Source of the DNA: Brevibacillus panacihumi W25 | GTDB taxonomy: Bacteria > Bacillota > Bacilli > Brevibacillales > Brevibacillaceae | NCBI RefSeq assembly: GCF_000503775.1 | Contig: NZ_KI629787.1 | Span: 211,870 to 275,869 of the forward strand | DNA: 64,000 nucleotides | Reading direction: 5' to 3' | Shown: one piece after another, positions 47,462-57,876 of the stretch | Layout: each line of letters begins with the position of its first letter | Numbering within the stretch: position 1 is the stretch's first letter | Notes under the pieces: model-generated | Seen by the model: only the letters and a program-made list of their open reading frames with translations | Told to the model about the DNA's origin: nothing | The model's database searches: none | Made by a program: the position numbers and the translations under genes

Positions 47462-48361
47462 CTACAGTTGGGCTTCGTAGCCCGTGATTTGCTGCAAAGA
47501 TACTCGTTTGCCATTGTCCAAGACGAACTCGACCTTGCCGTTTTTCATGCTGACAGCCTGGATGACTCCGGACTGCTCGGCGGTGGAAGTGGTGCCGTCT
47601 GAGTTGGTGGTCGATTCGTGATAAGTGACGGTAAAACCGATCATCTGCGCGTATTGCAGCGAGTTGCTCATTGCCTGGCTCTCCGGCTGCTTGGTCATGC
47701 CCTGAATCTCATCCAGCTTGACGCTGTCGCCGTTGTCCAACTGGAATTGGGTTACTCCGTTCTTCATGGCAAACCCGGTGATAACGCCATTTTTTACCTC
47801 TTCTATAGGCTCTTGTCCCTCTACCTGGGTAGTGGTCTTGTAGGTGATCTCGCTGCCGATCATCTCCATGTGCTTCAGGCTGCTATCCAGCGCGTTGCCG
47901 GTCATCCCCTTGGATTCCAGGCCTTGTATGTCGTTGAGTGGAATCGGAGTGGACTCGCCGGAAATGCGGAAGTAGATCTTGTTGTTGTCCATGTATACAG
48001 CTTCGATATTGCCTTTCTTGGTTTCGATGGAGTTTTCTTGGGTCACGGGATCGGTGGTTGCCAGCGTGTAGGTTGCGGTGCGACCCACCAGTGATTCGTA
48101 TTTCTCCAACGTAAGCATGCTGTTGTTGGATTGCTCCATCAATGCAGCCATCTTGCTGATTTTCTCCACCATGGTCATCATGCTGGTCTGCTGGATGAAT
48201 TGGGAGTTGTCCATCGGGGACATCGGGTCCTGATGTTTCAGCTGCTCGAGCAAAAGCTTCATGAAGGCATTCTGGTCCAGCTCGGTAGAGAACTCCTTTT
48301 TGCCTTTGTAGCTCATATGGGGTTGTATATAAGGGTTATTTTTAACGGTGTTGTCCGACAT
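47462..48361 (-). CDS. FlgD-type flagellar hook assembly protein (solitary)
   Basis: The 299-residue protein has the FlgD N-terminal signature LDQNAFMKLLLEQLKHQDPM and NSQFIQQTSMMTMVEKI, the segment that guides hook-protein polymerisation. The long C-terminal part consists of three similar beta modules (VYMDNNKIYFRISGESTPI; GFAMKNGVTQFQLDNGDSVK; AVSMKNGKVEFVLDNGKRVS), each ending with a ...LxxIxG-like turn. The start is set at 48361, behind GGGAGG; a longer frame reaches into the uvrB promoter. It stands alone, away from other hook genes, so it may be a paralogue of the main flgD. Confidence 0.8.
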   Translation of the reverse strand: MSDNTVKNNPYIQPHMSYKGKKEFSTELDQNAFMKLLLEQLKHQDPMSPMDNSQFIQQTSMMTMVEKISKMAALMEQSNNSMLTLEKYESLVGRTATYTLATTDPVTQENSIETKKGNIEAVYMDNNKIYFRISGESTPIPLNDIQGLESKGMTGNALDSSLKHMEMIGSEITYKTTTQVEGQEPIEEVKNGVITGFAMKNGVTQFQLDNGDSVKLDEIQGMTKQPESQAMSNSLQYAQMIGFTVTYHESTTNSDGTTSTAEQSGVIQAVSMKNGKVEFVLDNGKRVSLQQITGYEAQL

Positions 48362-48429
48362 GACGAACCTCCCTGAAAGTAGCGGATCTGCTATCATACA
48401 TATCGGAAAAAAAGACAAAAGTGTAAAGA

Positions 48430-48480
48430 CAAACGTTTGTTCGAATTTCCGGCTTAACTTCACCAGAATTGTGTTATAAT
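48430..48480 (+). promoter_or_regulatory. uvrB promoter with LexA/DinR box
   Basis: CAAACGTTTGTTCG (48430-48443) reads on the other strand as CGAACAAACGTTTG, matching the Bacillus DinR/LexA box in 13 of 14 positions. A perfect -10 TATAAT lies at 48475-48480 with a weak -35 (TTAAC near 48454). SOS control of uvrBA is well known. Confidence 0.85.
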
Positions 48481-48518
48481 GGATAGAAGAGATAGGCAAC
48501 GAGGAGATGAACGAGGGA

Positions 48519-50495
48519 ATGGATCGTTTTGAATTGGTATCGGAGTTCCAACCATCCGGTGACCAGCCTGCAGCCATTGCCGAGCTGGTCGCGGGTGTGA
48601 AAGCGGGCAAGCGGCATCAGACCTTGCTGGGCGCGACGGGGACGGGCAAAACGTTCACGGCTGCGCAGGTGATCGCCCAGGTAAACAAGCCGACGCTGGT
48701 CATGGCTCACAACAAGACCTTGGCTGCCCAGCTGTGCGCGGAGTTCAAGGAGTTTTTCCCCAACAACGCTGTGGAATATTTCGTCAGCTACTACGATTAC
48801 TATCAACCAGAAGCGTACATTCCCCAATCAGATACTTACATTGAAAAAGACTCCAGTGTAAACGAAGAAATCGACAAGCTGCGCCACTCGGCGACCAGCT
48901 CGCTGTTTGAGCGGCGCGATGTGATTATCGTCGCTTCTGTTTCCTGCATTTACGGCTTGGGTTCTCCCGAAGAGTACAGGGAGCTGCTTCTGTCCTTGCG
49001 AGTCGGCATGGAAAAGGGACGCGACGAGGTCTTGCATCGGCTGGTAGACATCCAGTACACGCGCAACGACATCAATTTTGTTCGCGGGACGTTTCGCGTG
49101 CGGGGCGACGTGGTGGAAATCTTCCCTGCTTCACATGGCGAGCAGGCGATTCGCGTTGAATTTTTTGGTGATGAGATCGAACGAATTACTTCGATTGACG
49201 TCCTGACCGGCGAGATTCTGGGCCAACGGGAGCACGTCGCGATTTTCCCGGCCTCCCACTACGTTACGCGCGAAGAAAAAATGAAGCTGGCCATACAAAG
49301 CATCGAGGCAGAGCTGGCAGAACGGCTTTCCGAACTGCGTGAGGCAGGTAAGCTGCTGGAGGCGCAGCGGTTGGAGCAGCGCACGCGCTATGACATCGAG
49401 ATGATGATGGAGATGGGCTTTTGCTCCGGGATTGAAAACTACTCGCGCCATCTGACAGGACTTCCGCCTGGGCATGCGCCGTACACGCTGATGGATTACT
49501 TTCCGGAGGACTACCTCGTGCTGATTGACGAGTCGCACATCAGCCTGCCGCAGGTGCGCGGGATGTACAACGGCGACCGCGCGCGCAAGGACGTCCTGGT
49601 GGAGCATGGCTTCCGTCTGCCATCCGCGAGGGACAACCGCCCGTTGAAGTTCGATGAATTTGAAGCGAAAGTGCCGCAGGCGATTTACATCTCTGCGACG
49701 CCTGGACCGTATGAGCTGGAGCATTGTCCAGTAGTGGTAGAGCAAGTAATTCGCCCGACCGGACTGGTCGATCCGACGATTTCTGTCCGGCCGATCAAAG
49801 GACAAATTGATGACCTGATCGGCGAGATTCAGGCAACCATCGCCAAAGACGAACGGGTCTTGGTCACGACGCTGACGAAGAAAATGTCGGAGGATCTGAC
49901 CGACTATCTGAAGGATATCGGGATCAAAGTTCGCTATCTGCACTCTGACATCAAGACGATTGAGAGGATGCAGATCCTCCGTTCGCTGCGCCTGGGCGAG
50001 TTCGACGTCCTGGTCGGGATCAATCTTTTGCGGGAAGGACTGGATCTGCCGGAGGTATCGCTGGTAGCGATCCTCGATGCGGACAAGGAAGGCTTCCTGC
50101 GCAACGAGCGCTCGTTGATTCAGACGATCGGCCGGGCGGCTCGCAATGCGGAAGGGCGCGTCATCATGTATGCTGACAAGATGACGGATTCGATGACGGC
50201 AGCCATCCGCGAGACGGAGCGCCGCCGCCAGATTCAGATGGCGTATAATGAAAAGCACGGCATCACGCCGCAAACGATCAAGAAAGCAGTGCGCGAGGTC
50301 ATCGAAGCAACCAAGGTGGCAGAGGAGAAGGCGGATTATCTGCCGCATGCTGACTTCAAGAAGATGCCGAAGAAGGATCGACTGGCTGTCATTGAGCGGA
50401 TGGAAGAAGAGATGAAGGAAGCGGCGCGCAATCTGATGTTTGAACGCGCTGCCGAATTGCGTGACTTGATTATGGAGCTGAAGGCTGAACTCTAA
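48519..50495 (+). CDS. uvrB: Excinuclease ABC subunit B
   Basis: The 658-residue helicase-like protein has Walker [15 protein letters not shown], the damage-probing beta-hairpin region ([18 protein letters not shown]), [24 protein letters not shown] and the C-terminal UvrC-binding helices ([13 protein letters not shown]). It checks damage handed over by UvrA and positions UvrC. ATG 48519 is chosen as GAGGAG lies 12 bases upstream; ATG 48507 touches that site. It is followed by uvrA after 15 bases. Confidence 0.96.
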   Translation: MDRFELVSEFQPSGDQPAAIAELVAGVKAGKRHQTLLGATGTGKTFTAAQVIAQVNKPTLVMAHNKTLAAQLCAEFKEFFPNNAVEYFVSYYDYYQPEAYIPQSDTYIEKDSSVNEEIDKLRHSATSSLFERRDVIIVASVSCIYGLGSPEEYRELLLSLRVGMEKGRDEVLHRLVDIQYTRNDINFVRGTFRVRGDVVEIFPASHGEQAIRVEFFGDEIERITSIDVLTGEILGQREHVAIFPASHYVTREEKMKLAIQSIEAELAERLSELREAGKLLEAQRLEQRTRYDIEMMMEMGFCSGIENYSRHLTGLPPGHAPYTLMDYFPEDYLVLIDESHISLPQVRGMYNGDRARKDVLVEHGFRLPSARDNRPLKFDEFEAKVPQAIYISATPGPYELEHCPVVVEQVIRPTGLVDPTISVRPIKGQIDDLIGEIQATIAKDERVLVTTLTKKMSEDLTDYLKDIGIKVRYLHSDIKTIERMQILRSLRLGEFDVLVGINLLREGLDLPEVSLVAILDADKEGFLRNERSLIQTIGRAARNAEGRVIMYADKMTDSMTAAIRETERRRQIQMAYNEKHGITPQTIKKAVREVIEATKVAEEKADYLPHADFKKMPKKDRLAVIERMEEEMKEAARNLMFERAAELRDLIMELKAEL

Positions 50496-50510
50496 GGAGA
50501 GGTTAATTTC

Positions 50511-53378
50511 ATGCCATTGGAACATATCGTGGTGAAGGGCGCGCGCGCCCACAACCTGAAAAATATTGATGTTGTGATCCCGAGGGACAAATTCGTCGTT
50601 CTGACGGGCTTGTCCGGATCGGGGAAGTCTTCGCTTGCTTTTGACACGATTTACGCAGAGGGGCAGCGCCGTTATGTGGAGTCCCTCTCTGCGTACGCCC
50701 GTCAATTCCTCGGGCAGATGGACAAGCCGGATGTGGATTCGATTGAAGGGCTGTCTCCGGCGATTTCCATCGATCAGAAGACAACCAGCCGCAACCCGCG
50801 CTCGACAGTGGGTACGGTCACAGAGATCTACGATTACCTGCGTCTTTTTTATGCCCGTGTTGGGAGAGCCATTTGCCCTGAGCACGGGATCGAGATCCAG
50901 TCCCAGACGATAGAACAGATGGTAGATCGGGTCATGGAATATCCCGAACGGACCAGGCTGCAAATCCTCGCTCCGATGGTGCAGGGACGCAAGGGTGAAC
51001 ACGTCAAGCTGCTCGATGACATCCGCAAGCAAGGCTTTGTCCGCGTCCGCGTGAATGGAGAAATCATCGACCTGTCGGAAGAAATCAAACTGGAAAAAAA
51101 CAAGAAGCACAGCATCGAGGTCGTCGTCGACCGGATCGTGGTCAAACCAGACGTGCAGGCGAGGCTGGCGGATTCTTTCGAGACAGCGCTCCGTTTGTCG
51201 GAAGGAAAGGTAATCGTCGACGTGATGGAGCAGGAGGAGCTTTTGTTCAGCGAGCATCACGCTTGCCCGATCTGCGGCTTCTCCATCGGGGAGCTGGAAC
51301 CGCGAATCTTCTCCTTCAACAGTCCGTTTGGCGCCTGCCCGGAGTGTGATGGACTTGGTGTGAAGCTGGAGGTAGACCCGGACATGGTCGTGCCTGATGT
51401 GACCATTTCGCTGGCCGAAGGGGCTGTGGCGGCCTGGGAGCCGAAGTCCTCCACCTATTACCCGCAGCTGTTGGAATCAGCCTGCCGCCATTTCGGAATT
51501 CGCATGGATGTTCCCTTCGAGGAGCTGCCTGAGGAGCATGTGAAAATTGTTCTGTATGGCAGCCAGGGTGAAAAGATCCAATTCCGCTATGAGAATGAGT
51601 TTGGACAGGTGCGCGAGGCGACGGTTGCATTTGAAGGGGTTATCCCGAACCTCCAACGCCGCCATCTGGAGACCAGCTCTGACTATATTCGCGAGCAGAT
51701 CGAGGGCTACATGAGCCAGAAGCCTTGTCCGGTCTGCAAAGGGCATCGACTCCGTCAGGAAAGCCTGGCAGTCAAGATCGGGGGCCGCAGCATTTCCGAG
51801 CTGACCGATTTGTCCATCGCAGATACCTATTCCTTCGTGGAAGGCCTGGAACTCACTGAAAAGGAAGAGAAGATCGCCAACCTGATCGTCAAGGAAATCC
51901 GGGCGCGTCTTCACTTTTTGATTGACGTGGGTCTTGATTATCTGACCTTGAGCCGCGCCGCCGGGACGCTTTCAGGCGGAGAAGCCCAGCGGATTCGCCT
52001 CGCTACGCAGATTGGTTCCAGCCTGATGGGTGTTCTCTACATTCTGGATGAGCCGAGCATCGGTCTGCATCAAAGAGACAATGCGCGGCTGATCAAGACG
52101 CTGGAGCATATGACCAAGCTGGGCAATACCTTGATCGTAGTCGAGCATGACGAGGACACCATGATGGCCAGCGACTACATCATCGACATCGGACCCGGTG
52201 CAGGAATCCACGGTGGAAAAGTGGTGGCGGCTGGGACTCCAGAGGAATTGATGCAGAGCGAGGCATCCCTTACAGGCGCTTATTTGAGCGGGCGCAAGTT
52301 CATTCCTGTGCCGATGGAGCGCCGTAAGCCGAGCGACAAGTGGGTCAAAATCGAGGGAGCCAAGGAAAACAACCTGAAAAATGTGACGGCAAAAATACCG
52401 CTTGGGCTGTTCGTTGCAGTTACAGGTGTTTCCGGTTCCGGGAAAAGCACCTTGATCAACGAAATTTTACAGAAAACCCTGGCGCGCGATCTGAATGGAG
52501 CCAAGGTGAAGCCGGGTGAGCATCGCCGCATCACTGGACTGGAGCATTTGGACAAGGTGGTCAATATCGACCAGTCACCGATCGGCCGTACGCCGCGTTC
52601 CAATCCTGCCACGTATACCGGCGTGTTCGATGACATTCGCGATCTGTTTGCCTCTACGAATGAGGCCAAGGTGCGCGGGTATAAAAAGGGCCGTTTCAGC
52701 TTCAACGTCAAAGGCGGGCGTTGTGAAGCGTGCAGCGGGGACGGGATTATCAAAATCGAGATGCACTTCTTGCCGGACGTCTACGTTCCGTGCGAGGTAT
52801 GTCATGGCAAGCGCTACAATCGAGAAACGCTCGACGTGAAATACAAGGGAAAAAGCATTGCGGACGTACTGGAGATGACCATTGAGGATGCGGTGGAGTT
52901 TTTCCGCAATCTGCCGAAAATTGAGCGGAAGCTGCAGACGATCATCGATGTCGGGCTTGGCTACATGAAGCTGGGGCAGCCTGCGACGACCCTGTCCGGC
53001 GGGGAGGCGCAGCGTGTCAAGCTGGCTTCGGAGCTGTATCGCCGCAGTACGGGGCGTACGTTGTACATTCTCGATGAACCGACGACTGGTTTGCACACCG
53101 ATGATATTGACCGCCTGCTCAAGGTATTGCAGCGATTGGTCGAAAATGGTGATACCGTACTGGTGATCGAGCATAATCTGGATGTAATCAAAACGGTTGA
53201 CTACATCATCGATCTGGGACCTGAGGGAGGAACCCGCGGCGGCCAAATCGTGGGAACCGGCACACCGGAGCAAGTATCCGAACTGCAAGGCTCTTATACA
53301 GGAACCTACCTGAAGCCGATTTTGGAACGTGATCGGGAACGGACCAAGGCAAGGATGGAGCAATTAATCTCCAAATAA
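50511..53378 (+). CDS. uvrA: Excinuclease ABC subunit A
   Basis: The 955-residue protein has two ABC ATPase halves: [15 protein letters not shown] and [15 protein letters not shown]alker A motifs, [19 protein letters not shown] and [15 protein letters not shown] signatures, plus zinc fingers (CPICGF...CPECDG and CEACSGDG...CEVCHG). It is the damage-recognition dimer that loads UvrB. GGAGAGG precedes ATG 50511. Length is normal. A 709-residue antisense frame across uvrB/uvrA is only a shadow. Confidence 0.97.
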   Translation: MPLEHIVVKGARAHNLKNIDVVIPRDKFVVLTGLSGSGKSSLAFDTIYAEGQRRYVESLSAYARQFLGQMDKPDVDSIEGLSPAISIDQKTTSRNPRSTVGTVTEIYDYLRLFYARVGRAICPEHGIEIQSQTIEQMVDRVMEYPERTRLQILAPMVQGRKGEHVKLLDDIRKQGFVRVRVNGEIIDLSEEIKLEKNKKHSIEVVVDRIVVKPDVQARLADSFETALRLSEGKVIVDVMEQEELLFSEHHACPICGFSIGELEPRIFSFNSPFGACPECDGLGVKLEVDPDMVVPDVTISLAEGAVAAWEPKSSTYYPQLLESACRHFGIRMDVPFEELPEEHVKIVLYGSQGEKIQFRYENEFGQVREATVAFEGVIPNLQRRHLETSSDYIREQIEGYMSQKPCPVCKGHRLRQESLAVKIGGRSISELTDLSIADTYSFVEGLELTEKEEKIANLIVKEIRARLHFLIDVGLDYLTLSRAAGTLSGGEAQRIRLATQIGSSLMGVLYILDEPSIGLHQRDNARLIKTLEHMTKLGNTLIVVEHDEDTMMASDYIIDIGPGAGIHGGKVVAAGTPEELMQSEASLTGAYLSGRKFIPVPMERRKPSDKWVKIEGAKENNLKNVTAKIPLGLFVAVTGVSGSGKSTLINEILQKTLARDLNGAKVKPGEHRRITGLEHLDKVVNIDQSPIGRTPRSNPATYTGVFDDIRDLFASTNEAKVRGYKKGRFSFNVKGGRCEACSGDGIIKIEMHFLPDVYVPCEVCHGKRYNRETLDVKYKGKSIADVLEMTIEDAVEFFRNLPKIERKLQTIIDVGLGYMKLGQPATTLSGGEAQRVKLASELYRRSTGRTLYILDEPTTGLHTDDIDRLLKVLQRLVENGDTVLVIEHNLDVIKTVDYIIDLGPEGGTRGGQIVGTGTPEQVSELQGSYTGTYLKPILERDRERTKARMEQLISK

Positions 53379-53463
53379 TGGGTAATCGGAATGGCCGTTT
53401 GTATTCGCAAGCGGTCATATCTTTTTTCCCGTCCATCTAAAATGGTATAAGGAGGTCACTCGC

Positions 53464-54093
53464 ATGGACTACGCAGCGGAAGCCTTGTCACATCTGCCAG
53501 AACATCTGGTACAAACGGCGAAGAATCTCTTCGACGGCCAAGACCCCGCACATGACTGGGAGCATAATCTGCGGGTGATCGGCATGTGTGAGCGCATCGG
53601 ACGGGTAGAAGGGGCACAAATGACGGTTCTGCGCTTAGCTGCTCTGCTGCACGACATCGGACGGGCAGAGGAGCGAAGAACAGGAGAGTGCCATGCCGAG
53701 ATCAGCGCGCGTCACGCCCAGGAGCTTTTGCAGAGGGAGGGGCGGGAATCAGGGCAAATCGAGCAGATTCAAGCCGCGATCCTCGCTCACCGCTTTCGCA
53801 AAGAGCGCCCGCCCGTTACGCTGGAAGAGAAAATACTCTTTGATGCGGACAAATTGGATTCCATCGGCGCGATTGGGGTAGCCCGCGCTTTTGCTTATTC
53901 CGGCGTGTTGGGACAGCCGATTGACACCAAGGACCCCGGGCAGCATACACCGCAAAAAGAGTTCGAATGGAAGCTGTCGCGCATCAAAGACAAGCTGTAC
54001 ACCTCTACAGCCCGGCAGATCGCCGAAGAAAGGCATCGCTTTATGACACAGTTTTTTGAACAGTGGGAAGAAGAAGTGCGAGGCATACGCTAA
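53464..54093 (+). CDS. HD-domain phosphohydrolase (YedJ-like)
   Basis: The 209-residue protein has the HD superfamily metal motif spread as HDWEHNLRVIGM, LAALLHDIGRAEERRT and LFDADKLDSIGAIGVARAF. Such enzymes hydrolyse phosphate monoesters or nucleotides with divalent metal; the substrate cannot be told. AAGGAGG precedes ATG 53464. It lies 85 bases after uvrA and 33 bases before the membrane-protein gene, so these may be one transcript. Confidence 0.85.
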   Translation: MDYAAEALSHLPEHLVQTAKNLFDGQDPAHDWEHNLRVIGMCERIGRVEGAQMTVLRLAALLHDIGRAEERRTGECHAEISARHAQELLQREGRESGQIEQIQAAILAHRFRKERPPVTLEEKILFDADKLDSIGAIGVARAFAYSGVLGQPIDTKDPGQHTPQKEFEWKLSRIKDKLYTSTARQIAEERHRFMTQFFEQWEEEVRGIR

Positions 54094-54126
54094 CATGGAC
54101 CGCTTGCAAAGAGAGGAGGGAAGCTG

Positions 54127-54492
54127 ATGTTCCGATGGTTAGTCATGCTGTTCCTGAATGGTGCAGCTCTTTTTTACATCAGTTCGTGGTTCGATTCGAT
54201 TACCATTGCGAATTTGTCTGTGGCGGTTTGGGCGGCTTTGGTGCTGGGGATCGTGAATACATTGGTCCGACCGGTGCTCATGTTGCTTACCTTCCCGCTG
54301 CATATCCTGACCTTGGGCCTGTTCTGGTTCGTTATCAATGCCGCTACATTCGCCCTGACAGCCTTTTTTATTGATGGCTTTGAGTTGGGACCATGGCCCG
54401 GCAATCTCGGCACCGTGATTGTCGCTGCGGCCTTGATGAGCTTTTTTGGATGGCTGATTGATTTGATTCTCGGAAAGAAAAAGAGATCATAA
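54127..54492 (+). CDS. YvlD-like four-helix membrane protein (phage holin IV superfamily)
   Basis: The 121-residue protein has four membrane helices: residues 4-22, 28-50, 60-82 and 95-114. A hairpin with NTLVRPVLMLLTFPL is typical of the YvlD/holin superfamily IV group. In Bacillus yvlD also lies close to uvrBA. Function is unknown; some relatives affect envelope stress resistance. GGAGGGAAG precedes ATG 54127. A terminator follows. Confidence 0.8.
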   Translation: MFRWLVMLFLNGAALFYISSWFDSITIANLSVAVWAALVLGIVNTLVRPVLMLLTFPLHILTLGLFWFVINAATFALTAFFIDGFELGPWPGNLGTVIVAAALMSFFGWLIDLILGKKKRS

Positions 54493-54493
54493 A

Positions 54494-54538
54494 AAAATCC
54501 CGCTTGTCCCTCATCGGAGGGGATACGCGGGATTTTCA
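54494..54538. terminator. Bidirectional terminator between yvlD-like and agr genes
   Basis: AAAATCCCGC (54494-54503) pairs with GCGGGATTTT (54527-54536). It also lies just beyond the stop of the minus-strand agrD. Confidence 0.9.
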
Positions 54539-54550
54539 AGTTTATCTTCA

Positions 54551-54697
54551 CTATTTTTTCATCTCTTCAGATAGCTGCTTATCTCGGACTTGAGGAGGAA
54601 CTGGTTCGTAAATCAGGCCAACCTTCAGGACTCCCGATAGATTTAGAGAAGAAATACGGGCAAAGAAATGATTGGACAACGTTTGTACCTTTTTCAT
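54551..54697 (-). CDS. agrD: AgrD-like autoinducer prepeptide without cysteine
   Basis: The 48-residue frame starts with ATG overlapping the agrB stop (ATGA). Layout fits AgrD: an amphipathic N-terminus MKKVQTLSNHFFARISSLNL, a middle SGVLKVGLI, and the conserved C-terminal cleavage/acid region YEPVPPQVRDKQ ending LSEEMKK. The YEP-x-x-P block is the standard landmark just after the autoinducer ring. No cysteine exists anywhere; the usual ring-forming Cys place (five residues before YEP) is Lys25. Ser21 is the nearest residue able to form a lactone. Either a non-standard ring is made or the peptide is decayed. The frame is too short for ordinary ORF cutoffs. Confidence 0.8.
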   Translation of the reverse strand: MKKVQTLSNHFFARISSLNLSGVLKVGLIYEPVPPQVRDKQLSEEMKK

Positions 54698-55311
54698 TTT
54701 TCAACCACCCTCTCAAAGAAATTTTCCATGCGGGAAACAAGTTGGAACGAGCCAGGCAACAAAAGAGCAGATTGCATCAAAGCAGCGATGATGTTCGCAA
54801 TAATTAGACTATAAGCATATTCTACCAAAAGGAGGGACAAGGTACAACTGGTTGCAAGCAAAAAAAGTACAATCTTCCTATTTCTTTTCTGGATTTCAGG
54901 ATGATCAGGAACGTATGTATGTTTTGCGGGTGCATATCGGAAGTTGACCAGAAATGCAAGACCCATTGCTCCCAAAATTAGGAGATATATGTAAGGGGTA
55001 GGAACCGCCGGCAGATGCTTCAGAATATATCCGCCGGCGTTCATGAGAGAGAAGGTAGCGACCGCGCAGGTCCAAGGATTTCGCAGATGTACGCCCCCGG
55101 TAATCATGCGATACACAAAAAACAGGAAAGTGACGAGAAATACTTCTGCGATGATTCCAAACAATGCCGATACGATGAGCAAGGCAAGGCCGTTGATGAT
55201 ATTTAGCAGGACGATCTCGATGCCGTGAGCGAGCTGGCCAATCGAGTAAGGAGAATCCTCCGTCTTGATCTTTTTGGCGAGTTGTAAAGATATCTTCTCT
55301 GACCATGTCAT
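54694..55311 (-). CDS. agrB: AgrB autoinducer-processing membrane protease
   Basis: The 205-residue membrane protein has about five hydrophobic helices and the catalytic pair of AgrB cysteine proteases, His75 and Cys82 (GGVHLRNPWTC), with the same seven-residue spacing as S. aureus His77/Cys84. AgrB trims the C-terminus of AgrD and closes the autoinducer ring. ATG 55311 is nine bases after AGGAGG; the longer frame begins too far upstream. It lies 13 bases after agrC and overlaps agrD by four bases. Confidence 0.92.
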   Translation of the reverse strand: MTWSEKISLQLAKKIKTEDSPYSIGQLAHGIEIVLLNIINGLALLIVSALFGIIAEVFLVTFLFFVYRMITGGVHLRNPWTCAVATFSLMNAGGYILKHLPAVPTPYIYLLILGAMGLAFLVNFRYAPAKHTYVPDHPEIQKRNRKIVLFLLATSCTLSLLLVEYAYSLIIANIIAALMQSALLLPGSFQLVSRMENFFERVVEK

Positions 55312-55324
55312 ATCATGATCCCTC

Positions 55325-56680
55325 CTAATCGCGATCCGATCGATTTGCAAAGGAAACATGGAAACGGGTTATGCCATTTTCAGAACAGACAGTGACTTTG
55401 CCTCCGTAACGCTCGGTTACAGATTTGACGATCGAAAGACCCAGACCTCCTTGCCCGTTTGTCTTCGTTGTATATCCGATGGAAAAGACTTCGTTCAGCT
55501 TATCCTCGGGGATGCAGGGGCCGCTATTTTCAATGATAAGAAAGAGTTCACGCTCGGATTGACCCCAATCCAGCCGGATATACCGATTTTCCTCAAGCTC
55601 GTAAGAAGTGGCACGAATGGCATTATCCAATAGATTTCCCAATATTTTGATTAAATCATAGGTTTTGATATGAGCAAATTGATTTCCAGTGGTTACATTC
55701 ATGGTCAAAGGAATACGCTCTGCCAGACATAAGGCCATTTTGGACTGAAGCAAGGAGGAGACTGCGGGATTCTTGATTCCTCCCAGCACATGGGAGCTGG
55801 AATCTACCGTCTTCTCTGTGATCAGGATTTCTTGCAATAGCTGCTCTACGTACTCTTTCGCAAGATCATACAAACCCTTTTTCAAAAAGCCGTTAATAGC
55901 AGTGTAATGGTTTAGGGAGTCATGCTTGATCGAACGTATGGCAGTCAGCATATCGTGAATGCTTTTCAGATAAGGGGTCCCCGTCTCTTCTTCGACGCGA
56001 TGAATGGTCAAGGTCAGGTATACTCGGAACAAGAAGACGATCAGAATAAATAAGACCAGGATCAATATTTGAAAGAGCATCTGAAATTGCGGGGTGTAAA
56101 GCTGTGCCAGAGTCGAATTGTTCTCTCTGAGAAAGAAGGACGTATTCATAAAGAGAATCAGCAAAAATTCGATGCTTCCTACCAAAATCAGCAGAAAAAG
56201 ATAACGATTATATCGATTCCTCGGAAACAGGCGGCGTATATCAAATTTCATCTGCCGCAGGATCACCGCACAGATCAGCAAAAGCCCCAGATAGAGAAGC
56301 CGTACCACCACCATCAGCATGTTTGTCGAGAGGATATCCAGCCAGTAAATCTGTTGACTGTTGTAAATGATCAGCAGGATAAATTCTGCCAGAATCATGG
56401 AGCCCAAGCTCGCGGTAGACATAAAGACCGCCCTGAGAAGACCGGGCTGATACAAAAAGTAGAAAATCAAGGTCATGCAAAGGAACATGGTTAATACTTT
56501 GGGTTGATAAGATACTTCATACAAGGCTAAAAGCTCGCCACATACGGACAAGAGAACAGCGAACAGCAAAGCTTTCTTCTTATGCTCGAATATCGAACGG
56601 TTAAACATCGCCAGACCAATGGTCAACAATAAGAAGGCTTCCGGTACGTCCACAAGAACGAATCGCAGTATAAGATCCAA
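55325..56680 (-). CDS. agrC: AgrC-like sensor histidine kinase (GHKL type)
   Basis: The 451-residue protein has six or seven N-terminal membrane helices (about residues 1-205), a dimerisation helix with phospho-acceptor His in IRSIKHDSLNHYTAI, and a GHKL ATPase domain with N box LGNLLDNAIRAT and G box GQGGLGLSIVKS. This is the AgrC layout for sensing cyclic peptides. The start is set at TTG 56680, behind AAAGGAGG; a longer frame from 56710 has that site inside it. It is the first gene of agrC-agrB-agrD on the minus strand. No response regulator gene (agrA) is seen beside it. Confidence 0.88.
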   Translation of the reverse strand: MDLILRFVLVDVPEAFLLLTIGLAMFNRSIFEHKKKALLFAVLLSVCGELLALYEVSYQPKVLTMFLCMTLIFYFLYQPGLLRAVFMSTASLGSMILAEFILLIIYNSQQIYWLDILSTNMLMVVVRLLYLGLLLICAVILRQMKFDIRRLFPRNRYNRYLFLLILVGSIEFLLILFMNTSFFLRENNSTLAQLYTPQFQMLFQILILVLFILIVFLFRVYLTLTIHRVEEETGTPYLKSIHDMLTAIRSIKHDSLNHYTAINGFLKKGLYDLAKEYVEQLLQEILITEKTVDSSSHVLGGIKNPAVSSLLQSKMALCLAERIPLTMNVTTGNQFAHIKTYDLIKILGNLLDNAIRATSYELEENRYIRLDWGQSERELFLIIENSGPCIPEDKLNEVFSIGYTTKTNGQGGLGLSIVKSVTERYGGKVTVCSENGITRFHVSFANRSDRD

Positions 56681-56916
56681 GATGATGCCTCCTTTCAGTC
56701 CGAGATTCAAAAGACTGATCTATGGTAAATACATGTGGCAAATCTATGAAACAATAGGTAACAACATTTCTATCTTATGAAATAAGAAGAAAAATGTAAA
56801 TGATACAACAAAGTGTTGCAAGAAGAAGCAGGGAGAACGGTTGTCGCCGCTACACACCTTTCGATACAATAGAGGGAAGAACGGGGATGAAAATCCTTGT
56901 GTTAGGGGGAAGCCTC

Positions 56917-57852
56917 ATGCGCAAGACAAATGTGGGTCATCTTGCCCATCATTTCAACATGAATATTTTAAGCGGCGAAGAAGGACTAGGAAGAGAAATA
57001 ACTGTGACGGATCTCAGTCGTCCTGGGCTGCAATTAGCCGGTTACTATTCCTATTATGCAGAAGAGCGGATACAACTCTTTGGATTGACTGAGGTTACCT
57101 TTTACAAGACGTTGTCGCGGGAAGAGCGGCTGGAACGAATGAATTTTCTCATGCAGGGGCAGACGCCTTGTTTTTGCGTAACCCGCAATTTGCCTGTGCC
57201 GGATGAGATGATCGAGGTATCGAACACGTACAATGTTCCGGTGCTGCAATCCCCGCTGGCGACCACGACACTGGTAGGGAAAGTAACCAACTACTTGGAG
57301 AACCGCTTGGCTCCCACGACCACGATCCACGGGGTGTTGACGGATATCTACGGGGTCGGTGTCCTGATCATGGGCGCAAGCGGGATCGGAAAAAGTGAAG
57401 CGGCCCTGGAATTGGTCAAACGCGGCCATCGCCTGGTGGCAGACGATGCGGTAGAGATTCGGCAGACCCAAGGCGGACAGTTGAGCGGCAGCGCGCCGGA
57501 GTTGATTCAGCATTTGCTGGAAATCCGCGGCGTAGGCATCATCAATGTCATGACGATGTTTGGAGCCGGGGCAGTGCGAAATGTGAAAAATATTGAGATG
57601 GTCGTGCAGCTGGAGCTGTGGGAGCCGCACAAGATGTACGAGCGGCTTGGCTTGGATGAAGAGACAGTCAAGATCATGGATATGGAGATTCCGATCATCA
57701 CTGTTCCGGTACGACCTGGTCGAAACCTCGCCGTTATCATTGAGGTAGCGGCGATGAACTTCCGTTTGAAGCGGATGGGCTACAATGCAGCGGTTCACTT
57801 CTCGCGCAAACAATCCGACGCGATTCTGGAGGATGCCGAAGCGGATCTCTAA
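56917..57852 (+). CDS. hprK: HPr kinase/phosphorylase
   Basis: The 311-residue enzyme has the N-terminal domain ([20 protein letters not shown]) and a C-terminal kinase domain with Walker A GASGIGKS (153-160) and the HprK signature [19 protein letters not shown]. It phosphorylates Ser46 of HPr and controls carbon catabolite repression. ATG 56917 is chosen because AGGGGGAAG lies before it and it gives the family's ~310 residues; ATG 56887 would add ten residues. Confidence 0.95.
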   Translation: MRKTNVGHLAHHFNMNILSGEEGLGREITVTDLSRPGLQLAGYYSYYAEERIQLFGLTEVTFYKTLSREERLERMNFLMQGQTPCFCVTRNLPVPDEMIEVSNTYNVPVLQSPLATTTLVGKVTNYLENRLAPTTTIHGVLTDIYGVGVLIMGASGIGKSEAALELVKRGHRLVADDAVEIRQTQGGQLSGSAPELIQHLLEIRGVGIINVMTMFGAGAVRNVKNIEMVVQLELWEPHKMYERLGLDEETVKIMDMEIPIITVPVRPGRNLAVIIEVAAMNFRLKRMGYNAAVHFSRKQSDAILEDAEADL

Positions 57853-57876
57853 TGAAGAAGAAGGGGACAAGCCGAA

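Noticed and set aside
49131..51260. 709-residue antisense frame opposite uvrB/uvrA
   Set aside because: It spans two well-supported genes, is rich in His/Arg/Gln as shadow frames are, and has no family motifs.
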